A stretch of DNA of 64,000 nucleotides from Oegoconia quadripuncta (lineage: Eukaryota; Arthropoda; Insecta; Lepidoptera; Autostichidae). The position numbers and the translations under genes were made by a program. Location: positions 5,040,914 through 5,104,913 of the forward strand of contig OX438749.1 of assembly GCA_949316235.1 (NCBI GenBank). Reading direction: 5' to 3'. How positions within the stretch are numbered: position 1 is the stretch's first letter; each line of letters opens with the position of its first letter. Below the pieces are notes generated by a model that was not told the DNA's origin, searched no databases, and worked only from the letters and a program-made list of their open reading frames with translations. This document shows, piece after piece, positions 60,801 to 64,000 of this stretch.

Positions 60801-63722
60801 GTCCGGGTACATTTTGCCATTTTAAAGATATTTTACTTTAAGTTATTTTTGTTTATTCTCTCAATACTACAGATTATCGGAGCACTGACCTCGTTCGTGA
60901 TGGTGTACATGAGCGGCGTGGGGTCGCGGGCGGCCATGGCGGCCAGCGCGCGCGCGGCCATGTGGCGCAGGCCGGTGTAGCGGCCACGGGCCAGGGCCAC
61001 GGCGGCGGGCGCGCCGGCCGCCAGCGCGGGCCACAGGCCGCCGCCCACGTGCGCGCACACCGCCTCGAACACCTGCAGCCGCGACACCAGCTCCTCGCCC
61101 GCCTCCACCTCCAGCGCCTCCAGCTCTGCCGGATTGTGTATGTACATCATACATATCAATACATACTATGTATCGTCTATGTGTCTTTTAACCGCCTCCG
61201 TGGCTCAATGTAAACAACATTGGGTTTACGGGTCGCGGGTTCGATCCCCGGCGGGGTACATGTTTAAGTACTCGGTTTGGTTGGTGGTAGGGCATTTTAA
61301 ATGTCCGCCTGGCTAGCTACCACCATCTTATCTAAATTTGCCGCCAAGCAGCAAAGTTAATAGCATTGTTGTGTTCCGGTTGTCAGAAATAAGATAGCCA
61401 GTCCCCCAAATGTGTTGGGGTTTCCGGGTCAGTACGCTTCCACCTTCCACCTCATCTTCACTTAATATCAGGTGTGATTGTGGTCAAGTTCGAACCCGTC
61501 GTGCATAAAAAAAATGTACCTACTGATATTTAAAGTTATTCAGCTTTTACTTTGCACTATCCAACTACTTATTAAAAAAGCTTCTTTAACTGAGGTTGTG
61601 TGGAAGAAATCGCTATCAGCGATAAGGCCGCCTTTGTACACTTCATCATCTATGTTAAATGTTCTTTGTATTTTATTTTTGTATGCAATAAAGAATTTAA
61701 TAGTAATAATAATAATAATAATAATATGAACTTACGTCTATTGTCACAAAGCGATGTTTTATGCTCAACGATTTTAACCGTGTCCGAGGCTCAATGTAAA
61801 CAACATAAGGTACATTACGACGACCTGTTTGGTGTAGTGGTTAGAAACGTTGACTGCTATACCAAAAGGTTGCGGGTTCAAATCCCGCTAGGGGCATATG
61901 TTTGTATGATGAATATAGACATGTGTTCCCGAGTCATGGATGTTTTTAATTTATATATATGTATCTATTTACAAAAAAAAAAAAAATTATTTGTGTAGTA
62001 TATCAACCATCCACAACACAAGCATATAGTTGCTCAATGTGGAACTAGATGACGTTGTGTGTATGTCCAAAGATATTTATTTATTGTTTATAAGAATCAG
62101 AGGTCACGGGTTCGATCTCCAGCGGGGTACTCGGTTTGGTTGGAGGTAGGGCGTTTTAAATGTCCGCATGGTCAGCTACCACCATTTTACCTAAGTCTGC
62201 CACGAAAGAGCAATGTTAATAGTTGCTGAATTATAGTCGTCCTTGGTTGTTTTATAGTTTATGGAAATTAGAATGTCTCTCTATAACATTGTCGTTGACT
62301 GTGTCTGCATTGTCTATCCAAATAATAAAAAGTGGCTTTCATGTGAATTCTTTCATTTTTATTTTTTTTTCTTGCCTATCGCCTAGACTGTTTTCAACAA
62401 TAGCTTTGTTGTATTCCGGTTGTCAGAATTAAGATAGCCAGTCCTCCAAATGGTATGGGGTTTCAGGTTGATACACTTTGTATGATAACTTTGTCAGAAC
62501 TTTGTAAGATGGGGTTTCCGGGTCAGTGTGCTACCACCTTCGGCCTCATCCTCACTTAACATCAAGTGTGATTGAAGTCAAGTGCTAACCCGTTGTGCAT
62601 AAAAAAAATATTCTTTTTTCTAAACCTAAAATATCCTTTATTATGTCGTCTCTATTATGTTGTATCTGTATGTTTTTTTCTTGTGTGCAATAAATGATAA
62701 ATAAATAAATAAAATAAAATCCTTTCTAAAAAAAATCTTTATTTATTTTATTTATTTATTTATTTAACACTTTATTGCATACACAGAAAACAATTACAGT
62801 GATACTTCTTCTTCCTGATCCTTAAAAAAATAAGATACTATTATGGTCAACCACTAACGAATGAGTGTGTATGAAGCATTTGATGAGAGTGGAAGATGCA
62901 AATGTATGTATGTTGGTTGGTGGTAGGGCATTTTAAATGTCCGCCTGGCTAGCTACCACCATCTTATCTAAATCTGCCGCCAAGCAGCAATGTTAATAGC
63001 ATTGTCGTGTTCCGGTTGTCAGAGATAAGATAGCCAGTCCGCCAAATGTGTTGGGGTTTCCGGGTCAGTACGCTTCCATCTTCGACCTCATCTTCACTTA
63101 ACATCAGGTGTGATTGAGGTCAAGTACCAACCCGTTATGCATAAAAAAAAAAAAAAAAAAATGTCAGGATCGTAGCAAGTGGAAATCATATCCCTGCCTA
63201 CCCCAACGGGAAACAGGCGTGAGCATATCACCGCACCAACTTATTTATAGAGAGAAACAGGCAGTACAGAGGATCGAAAGGGCCTTAAAACTAAAAAATT
63301 AAATATTGAGATGTAAAAAAAATATATTAAGGTGCGACTGAGTTGAAATCTGAAAATCAATGTGCCAAAAAAAGGATCCGTCAGTTCATCAGTCAGTCGT
63401 TAGTTTAAAATTTCGAATTTGAATTCCAATAACCCAAACCCACCAACGAGTATCAGCTCAAAAGAACGACACCTTTACAGTATGTATAATCGTTTGCTTA
63501 ATCGGGGGTTTTCGAAATTTTCAATTTACGTTGAATTATTAAAGCAGTTCAGAGCAGGCATTGCCGTCACTCACCAGTATCGCTCATGACCCTCGCAAGC
63601 GGCTCGGTGATGAACTCCCACAGTTTCGGCAGTTTCTCTGGCAGCTCATTACCGAAGTGCCTCGTCAAACTTGTCAGAGCCAGCGTCGCGCCTCGCCGTT
63701 GTATCCTCAGTAGTTTGCGGGA
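42612..63722 (-). CDS. BTAF1: BTAF1/Mot1 (TATA-binding protein-associated factor 172), 3' twelve exons, partial
   Basis: This is a SNF2-family ATPase that uses ATP to strip TBP from promoter DNA and so redistributes the general transcription machinery in the nucleus. Exons in transcript order are W1 63722-63575, W2 61125-60890, W3 53072-52940, W4 51960-51725, W5 51273-51093, W6 50702-50407, W7 49912-49739, W8 48783-48613, W9 47254-47106, W10 45388-45133, W11 43639-43464 and W12 42861-42612. All introns are GT-AG, phases match at every junction, and the total is 2,406 bp ending in TGA. Motifs seen include DDMGLGKT (Walker A), DEGH (Walker B box, with Mot1-type Gly), [16 protein letters not shown] and DRAHRIGQ. 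The N-terminal HEAT repeats that contact TBP lie beyond the window edge. Family members run to about 1,850-1,900 residues, so roughly 40 percent is present. The assignment is firm; the exact boundaries are inferred. Confidence 0.96.
43464..43639 (-). CDS. BTAF1: BTAF1 exon W11 (motif [10 protein letters not shown])
   Basis: The exon reads [20 protein letters not shown], then [20 protein letters not shown] and GTLEEKIL. It contains the arginine-finger motif of SNF2 ATPases. The acceptor is TCTGCAG and the donor is CTCGG|GTTAAT, leaving two bases that W12 completes to Gly. Confidence 0.97.
43922..44256 (+). mobile_element. SINE-A, full copy, in BTAF1 intron W10-W11
   Basis: The copy is complete with A box, B box and A tail, antisense to BTAF1. 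Confidence 0.9.
44832..45030 (-). mobile_element. SINE-A, 5'-truncated, reverse, in BTAF1 intron W10-W11
   Basis: It begins TTTTTTTATGCACAACGGG and ends near AGATTATATGG. With the copy at 43,922 it forms an inverted pair within the same intron. Confidence 0.82.
45133..45388 (-). CDS. BTAF1: BTAF1 exon W10 (helicase C-terminal lobe)
   Basis: The exon encodes [20 protein letters not shown], then [32 protein letters not shown] and DLLLLTTQ, which are helicase motifs IV and V of lobe 2. It needs one base from W9 and ends in phase 0. The acceptor is AATACAG and the donor is CAG|GTAATC. Confidence 0.96.
45708..45812 (+). mobile_element. LINE-like 3' UTR and tail
   Basis: GGTTTGCTGGTAGAATACTC, GCTCGCCTTTGTACATTTTA and TGTGTACAATAAAGATATT resemble the 3' end of a polyadenylated retroelement, and share GCCTTTGTACA and CAATAAAGA with 61,617-61,727. 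Confidence 0.55.
46225..46935 (-). mobile_element. RTE-like LINE, 3' part of ORF2, broken
   Basis: The minus strand encodes [56 protein letters not shown] and [15 protein letters not shown], then in another frame [20 protein letters not shown] and [15 protein letters not shown] with a stop. This is the C-terminal end of RTE-type reverse transcriptase ORF2. The 5' two thirds are missing and there is at least one frameshift. It lies in BTAF1 intron W9-W10. Confidence 0.9.
47106..47254 (-). CDS. BTAF1: BTAF1 exon W9 (CNHP segment)
   Basis: The exon starts [20 protein letters not shown] and ends AKLPALK, with the last codon completed by W10 (AA+A). The VCNHP motif is the SNF2-family LCNHP box. 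The first 41 bp plus the upstream intron also occur inverted at 60,055-60,568. The acceptor CCTCCCCAG and donor AA|GTTAGT look intact in this copy, which is the functional one because W8 and W10 join it in frame. Confidence 0.95.
47513..47736 (-). mobile_element. SINE-B2, full copy, part of the inverted duplication
   Basis: The tRNA-like head and B box (GGGTTCGAATCCC) are shared with B1, but the tail is different: GGGACTAGATGATTGGTGTA then GTGTCCGAAATATT. It lies in BTAF1 intron W8-W9 and is duplicated at 60,055. Confidence 0.87.
47817..47946 (-). mobile_element. SINE-B2, internally deleted, reverse
   Basis: The tail (TATTTCGGACACTTACACCA on the plus strand) and B box remain; about 100 bp of the body is missing. 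Confidence 0.78.
48203..48463 (-). mobile_element. SINE-B1, full copy, in BTAF1 intron W8-W9
   Basis: The minus strand reads the head GACGACCCGTTTGGTGTAGT, B box GGGTTCGAATCCC and the AGATGGCGCTGTGTG tail. Same strand as BTAF1. Confidence 0.88.
48613..48783 (-). CDS. BTAF1: BTAF1 exon W8 (LPFLLRR segment)
   Basis: The exon reads [20 protein letters not shown], then [15 protein letters not shown], and ends HTHVFQ. It is the SNF2 block that links the two RecA-like lobes. It is 57 codons in phase 0. The acid- and Lys-rich insert found in vertebrate BTAF1 after the LYE motif appears shorter here. Confidence 0.95.
49739..49912 (-). CDS. BTAF1: BTAF1 exon W7 (SNF2 lobe 1, [16 protein letters not shown])
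   Basis: The exon starts directly with [16 protein letters not shown], then [18 protein letters not shown], and ends ALHRQ. This is the standard SNF2 segment following motif III and includes the spacer before lobe 2. It is 58 codons in phase 0 at both ends. The acceptor is CTTGCAG and the donor is CAG|GTGACG. Confidence 0.96.
50407..50702 (-). CDS. BTAF1: BTAF1 exon W6 (motifs II and III)
   Basis: The exon begins by completing Gly and then reads HWVFEVNKF. It contains [17 protein letters not shown], then [17 protein letters not shown] (the Walker B DEGH box characteristic of the Mot1 branch) and ends [10 protein letters not shown] (motif III). The acceptor is TTTCTCAG and the donor is CAG|GTGAGT. 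It is the longest exon seen and encodes the core of ATPase lobe 1. Confidence 0.96.
51014..51070 (-). pseudogene. Partial duplicate of the BTAF1 Walker A coding segment in the intron
   Basis: About 57 bp match exon W5 positions 51,155-51,212 with several substitutions. Read on the minus strand it would give [15 protein letters not shown] where the real exon gives [15 protein letters not shown], so the key Walker A Gly is Asp and the segment has no splice sites of its own. It sits 141 bp downstream of its source in the 390-bp W5-W6 intron. Confidence 0.85.
51093..51273 (-). CDS. BTAF1: BTAF1 exon W5 (Walker A, motifs I and Ia)
   Basis: The exon starts [16 protein letters not shown] and contains [13 protein letters not shown], the ATP-binding loop, then [10 protein letters not shown] (motif Ia). 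The donor ACAG|GTGGGT leaves one base of a Gly codon that W6 completes. A decayed partial copy of its Walker A segment lies 141 bp further on in the intron (51,014-51,070). Confidence 0.96.
51385..51455 (-). repeat. Short LINE-like fragment (CCCACTGTTGGGGGCTCAGCC)
   Basis: The plus strand has TTCCCACTGTTGGGGGCTCA and CCTCTCACTGGGCGAGGG. A related fragment is at 35,726-35,775 (CGTTCCCCCAATGTTGGGGC), so this is a dispersed family, probably a LINE 3' UTR. Confidence 0.5.
51725..51960 (-). CDS. BTAF1: BTAF1 exon W4 (linker into the SNF2 domain)
   Basis: The exon begins [14 protein letters not shown] and ends [18 protein letters not shown], the conserved approach to the helicase domain (KIPVP..AELR.YQQ in BTAF1 orthologues). 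The acceptor is TTACCAG and the donor is CAACAG|GTTTGA. The exon ends in phase 0, immediately before the GVNWL helicase start in W5. Confidence 0.95.
52105..52505 (+). mobile_element. RTE-like LINE ORF2 remnant, in BTAF1 intron W3-W4
   Basis: The plus strand reads [19 protein letters not shown] in fragments, then [12 protein letters not shown] and [11 protein letters not shown], and ends near GGCCTTGGCCCAGCAGTGAA. It has several stops and frameshifts, and it runs antisense to BTAF1. Confidence 0.82.
52940..53072 (-). CDS. BTAF1: BTAF1 exon W3 (last HEAT repeats)
   Basis: The exon opens with LIPALGDV and ends with [14 protein letters not shown], matching the conserved [10 protein letters not shown] stretch just before the catalytic half of BTAF1. 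It is bounded by TTGGCAG on the 5' side and a GTATG donor. It starts in phase 0 and ends one base into a Gly codon that W4 completes (G+GC). Confidence 0.92.
53253..53625 (+). mobile_element. SINE-B2 split by a MITE, in BTAF1 intron W2-W3
   Basis: The head GACCGATTGGTGCAGCGGAC is cut at about 53,272 by the MITE and resumes at TTGACTCTGTTTGCGAAACC, continuing to GTGTCCGAAATATTTATC. The B box is degraded (GGGGAATCCCG). Confidence 0.82.
53273..53416. mobile_element. MITE with TGGTATCGATTCGG ends, inserted in a SINE-B2
   Basis: This 144-bp copy has inverted ends of about 45 bp and the same centre layout as 36,116-36,257. It splits the SINE head cleanly, but I cannot define a target duplication. 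Confidence 0.87.
54309..54605 (-). pseudogene. Transposase C-terminal remnant (IS630-Tc1-mariner superfamily)
   Basis: The minus strand reads [20 protein letters not shown], then [20 protein letters not shown], and ends [11 protein letters not shown] before a stop. The [17 protein letters not shown] block is the signature around the third catalytic carboxylate of mariner-type transposases. The first two catalytic Asp residues and the DNA-binding domain are missing. Its last residues are encoded within the left inverted arm. It is the only coding part left in the foldback, so the element depended on transposase supplied elsewhere. Confidence 0.88.
54872..55013 (+). repeat. 5' LTR
   Basis: This 142-bp LTR begins TGTTGTGTATATAG and ends ACGTACTA, so its end is TA rather than the usual CA. 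Identity to the 3' LTR appears complete by eye, which implies a recent insertion. Confidence 0.95.
55067..58261 (+). CDS. Gag-Pol polyprotein of the LTR retrotransposon (up to the frame break)
   Basis: I chose the ATG at 55,067, the first after the primer-binding site; the frame is open from inside the LTR. The protein of about 1,064 residues has Gag (residues 1-210), two CX2CX4HX4C zinc knuckles (about 218-252), an aspartic protease DSG (about 298), reverse transcriptase with FLDD (about 581), RNase H with TVDAS (about 728) and an integrase zinc finger HX3H..CX2C (about 962-1000). The first catalytic Asp of integrase (HCDLLGP) is present. The frame ends prematurely at TAA (58,259-58,261) in the middle of the integrase core. 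The rest of integrase follows in the +1 frame, so this copy should not make active integrase unless the break is a sequencing error. Confidence 0.93.
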   Translation: MLPTLNSGMWSSFDHTQQEWSTFVKKLEQGFIASGFDESSDKAGIKRRAFLLSALSDNTYQLAANLALPDELDTKSYDEVVGILSEHFTPKRCGFAERYHFYAAVQRSGETAAQWAARLRGLAAHCNFKHLQDSLLDKFVMGMLPGHEREKMFAQDIKELTLARAIDIAESVRCARAGAAAPPGPASAGGAGAGGAGDTVYRIGKTFTAGGSGRSDAKKCSVCGRTNHDAKQCRFANYKCGKCKVKGHLRKMCSANVKYVEAGEVSEGDDGELFNIRCLNGAPMTDVLEVNGVKLQFEIDSGSAVTVISERTYETILSSSVPLSPTCRKLLNYTGGTIHCIGIVRTPVTYEGQSNDLDIYVVRDGGPPLLGRDFISKFGLQLASVNFCERSKSDSVIVSELFSEYSDVLTDNLGCFNKYKVKLPLKKDARPIFIKARPVAFALRDRVNKEIDRLLDLGILSPIEHSDYASPIVPVLKKNGTVRLCADYSQTVNKQLLIETYPLPTVEELFSRLHGGAAYSKLDMSMAYNQFPLDDPLNVTCINTHRGLFKFTRMVFGLSSAPAIFQRAISCVLSGIDGVQCFLDDIVVTGPTNAAHLRSLRLVLQRLREAGLTLQREKCSFFQDEIAYLGYIINKTGIKKSPEKVEAIMNAPTPKNLAGLQSFLGLANYYRNFVQGASTILCPLYNLLRKGVKWHWSEEQDKAFKDIKLRLASDKVLAHFNPNAKIILTVDASPGGLGAILSQVETDGCERPISFASRTLNAAEKNYSQIQKEATAIIFGVRRYHQYLYGRSDPFILRSDHKPLISIFGQRRGIPEVSANRLQRYAMFLSAYNYTIEYIRSANNSADYLSRATLPDRPGDGQSAGEWRVDAEAGDEVAAYVNFVVDGTLPVTLNELRVDTGNDRVLSRVIRYVQQGWPSKIADVSIKPYHQCRLQLAYENGCLMRGHKVVIPQTLWRKVLLQVHSSHMGIVKFCKAEVRSRFWFPGVDKALEKLINSCEVCTRLHPSPPRAPLAPWSFPRKPFYRLHCDLLGPLNGHMYFVVVDAYTKWVECYDMKSNTTSTMY
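58266..59306 (+). pseudogene. Integrase C-terminal part of the LTR retrotransposon, out of frame
   Basis: The segment starts at [19 protein letters not shown], carries the second catalytic Asp (VSDNGTCF) and the Glu (NGQAESY) of the DD35E core, then an integrase C-terminal region and an acidic, Thr/Ser/Pro-rich tail ending at TAG (59,304-59,306), about 25 bp before the purine tract. It is shifted by one frame from the upstream Pol, so the catalytic triad is divided between two frames. I treat it as the broken end of the same gene, not a separate gene. Confidence 0.9.
59344..59485 (+). repeat. 3' LTR
   Basis: This is the second 142-bp LTR, directly preceded by the polypurine tract and followed by the ATTTG target duplication. 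I see no differences from the 5' copy. Confidence 0.95.
60055..60271 (+). mobile_element. SINE-B2, end of the inverted duplicate
   Basis: GACGACCGGCTGGTGTAGTG is followed by a shortened B box (GGTTTCGAATCCCG), TTATTCCCGAGTCATGGATG and GTGTCCGAAATATA plus an A run. It is very like the reverse complement of 47,513-47,736, except that the head differs more than the body. Confidence 0.85.
60055..60568 (+). pseudogene. Inverted partial duplicate of BTAF1 exon W9 plus upstream intron and SINE
   Basis: This block is nearly identical to the reverse complement of 47,214-47,736. It carries, in order, a SINE-B2 copy, a poly-A stretch, the intron sequence with CTGGCTCAGG, and then the acceptor CCTCCCCAG and the first 41 bp of exon W9 ([13 protein letters not shown]), with one silent-looking change in the exon part. 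Similarity stops at 60,568 inside the Lys-Leu codons. It lies on the strand opposite to BTAF1 transcription and inside the W2-W3 intron, so it cannot be used as an exon of BTAF1. The breakpoint on the SINE side is fuzzy. Confidence 0.88.
60890..61125 (-). CDS. BTAF1: BTAF1 exon W2 (HEAT-repeat region, very GC-rich)
   Basis: The exon reads into [12 protein letters not shown] near the start, and later [18 protein letters not shown], a helical Ala-rich HEAT-type stretch. The RHMAAR segment is shared with vertebrate BTAF1. The donor is GAG|GTCAGT and the acceptor is GGCAG|AG. The exon is strikingly GC-rich and Ala/Gly-rich compared with the AT-rich DNA around it. Its neighbour in the transcript is W3, almost 8 kb away, because the intervening intron is filled with transposons. 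Confidence 0.85.
61191..61514 (+). mobile_element. SINE-A, nearly full copy, in BTAF1 intron W1-W2
   Basis: It has the head, the B box GGGTTCGATCCC, the body and the A tail, with a short deletion before the B box. It starts 65 bp from the W2 acceptor. Confidence 0.9.
61617..61727 (+). mobile_element. LINE-like 3' UTR with (TAA)n tail, in BTAF1 intron W1-W2
   Basis: GCGATAAGGCCGCCTTTGTA, TTGTATGCAATAAAGAATTT and then a (TAA)n run are seen. Same family as 45,708 by its shared blocks. Confidence 0.6.
61776..62608 (+). mobile_element. Old SINE-A split by SINE-B and a further insert
   Basis: The head (GAGGCTCAATGTAAACAACA) lies at 61,776-61,812 and the rest resumes at about 62,093 with the B box GGGTTCGATCTCC. 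A SINE-B (61,818-62,085) sits between. A second unrelated insert of about 180 bp interrupts the body near 62,223-62,400, and the body then continues to an A tail near 62,608. Many substitutions show it is an old copy. Confidence 0.8.
61818..62085 (+). mobile_element. SINE-B1, inserted in an old SINE-A
   Basis: Head GACGACCTGTTTGGTGTAGT, B box GGGTTCAAATCCC, GATGAATATAGACATGTG and a TATTTATTTATT tail are present. SINE-A sequence lies on both sides, which dates it as the younger of the two. Confidence 0.88.
62915..63161 (+). mobile_element. SINE-A, 5'-truncated, long A tail
   Basis: It starts at GGTTGGTGGTAGGGCATTTT, lacking the tRNA head, and ends in about 18 A residues, suggesting a young copy. 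Confidence 0.87.
63575..63722 (-). CDS. BTAF1: BTAF1 exon W1 (HEAT-repeat region)
   Basis: This is the most upstream BTAF1 exon in the window. It is preceded by an AG acceptor (TTGCAG) and followed by a GTGAGT donor. It starts in phase 0 and ends after one base of a codon. The translation includes [20 protein letters not shown] and then KLPKLWEFI, which matches the HEAT-repeat part of metazoan BTAF1 (family knowledge, recalled by eye). It joins exon W2 to restore a Glu codon (G+AG). Earlier exons must lie beyond position 64,000. Confidence 0.85.
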
Positions 63723-63804
63723 CTGCAATATATATTTCTTATTATTTATACCGGATGAGTTGTTTTACCGTGAGGAAAAAAAATAGGGCATATTAGGTAA
63801 GCGA

Positions 63805-64000
63805 AATAGAAGGTATTAGCATTGGTCGTTCAATATTTTTTTACAAAACCATAATCGAATAGAGCGTTGTATCATTTGACGGTCGCGTTTGTAGCCTATT
63901 CCAAATGATTACATAATTAAAATAAATAAAAAAACTTGCAGAATATGAGTTCCAAATAAATTTCGCATGTTAGGAACCCTACGAATGCTGCCAGTCGCAT
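63805..64000. repeat. Second copy of the 11,485 repeat, cut by the window end
   Basis: It carries the same blocks in order (AAATAGAAGGTATTAGCATT through GAACCCTACGAATG) with moderate divergence. It lies in the BTAF1 intron upstream of W1. Confidence 0.75.

Noticed and set aside
60867..61154. Long overlapping frame on the minus strand full of Gly, Ala and Arg
   Set aside because: It is the alternative frame of BTAF1 exon W2, whose extreme GC content removes stop codons. The W2 frame matches HEAT sequence and splice phases.

Overview
This is nuclear DNA of an animal, almost certainly a moth or butterfly. The one recognisable cellular gene is split by introns. The rest is AT-rich DNA filled with repeat types typical of Lepidoptera: two tRNA-derived SINE families, RTE-like LINE tails, TTA- and TA-flanked MITEs, long foldback elements, and a dispersed repeat that ends in the common 'GCGGGCGGAAAGCTAGT' motif. 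The species cannot be named from the sequence.

Layout. (1) Positions 1-42,600 are a gene desert in which I find no credible host exon. A GC- and CpG-rich block lies at 1-1,100. Smaller GC-rich islands lie near 16.5, 19.0, 22.15 and 29.75 kb, and several carry TCF/Pangolin-like ATCAAAGG motifs. The remainder holds an 83-bp tandem array (2,506-2,993), SINEs, LINE 3' ends, MITEs, a 619-bp foldback element (13,225-13,843) beside an OTU-like protease fragment, and an 857-bp TA-flanked foldback (33,231-34,087). (2) Positions 42,612-63,722, minus strand, hold the last twelve exons I can assign to BTAF1 (Mot1/TAF172, Drosophila Hel89B), the SNF2-family ATPase that removes TBP from DNA. The twelve exons sum to 2,406 bp (801 codons plus stop) and every junction keeps phase. 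They cover the end of the HEAT-repeat region, both helicase lobes and the natural C-terminus. The 5' part of the gene lies beyond position 64,000. (3) The BTAF1 introns are heavily invaded. Between exons W2 and W3 sits a mariner-like foldback element with arms of about 710 bp, and its right arm was split by a Ty3/gypsy LTR retrotransposon (54,872-59,485). That retrotransposon has identical 142-bp LTRs, a 5-bp target duplication and one frame break in integrase.

The most unusual structures are three. First, an inverted duplicate of about 510 bp carries part of BTAF1 exon W9 and its upstream intron into the W2-W3 intron on the opposite strand; the two copies would pair in the pre-mRNA and bracket exons W3-W8. 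Second, a 57-bp intronic copy of the BTAF1 Walker A coding segment lies just downstream of the real exon. Third, the stack of nested insertions can be ordered in time from target duplications and repeat structure. I did not find a wholly new multi-gene system. Exon coordinates come from reading splice sites and protein similarity by eye, not from transcript data.
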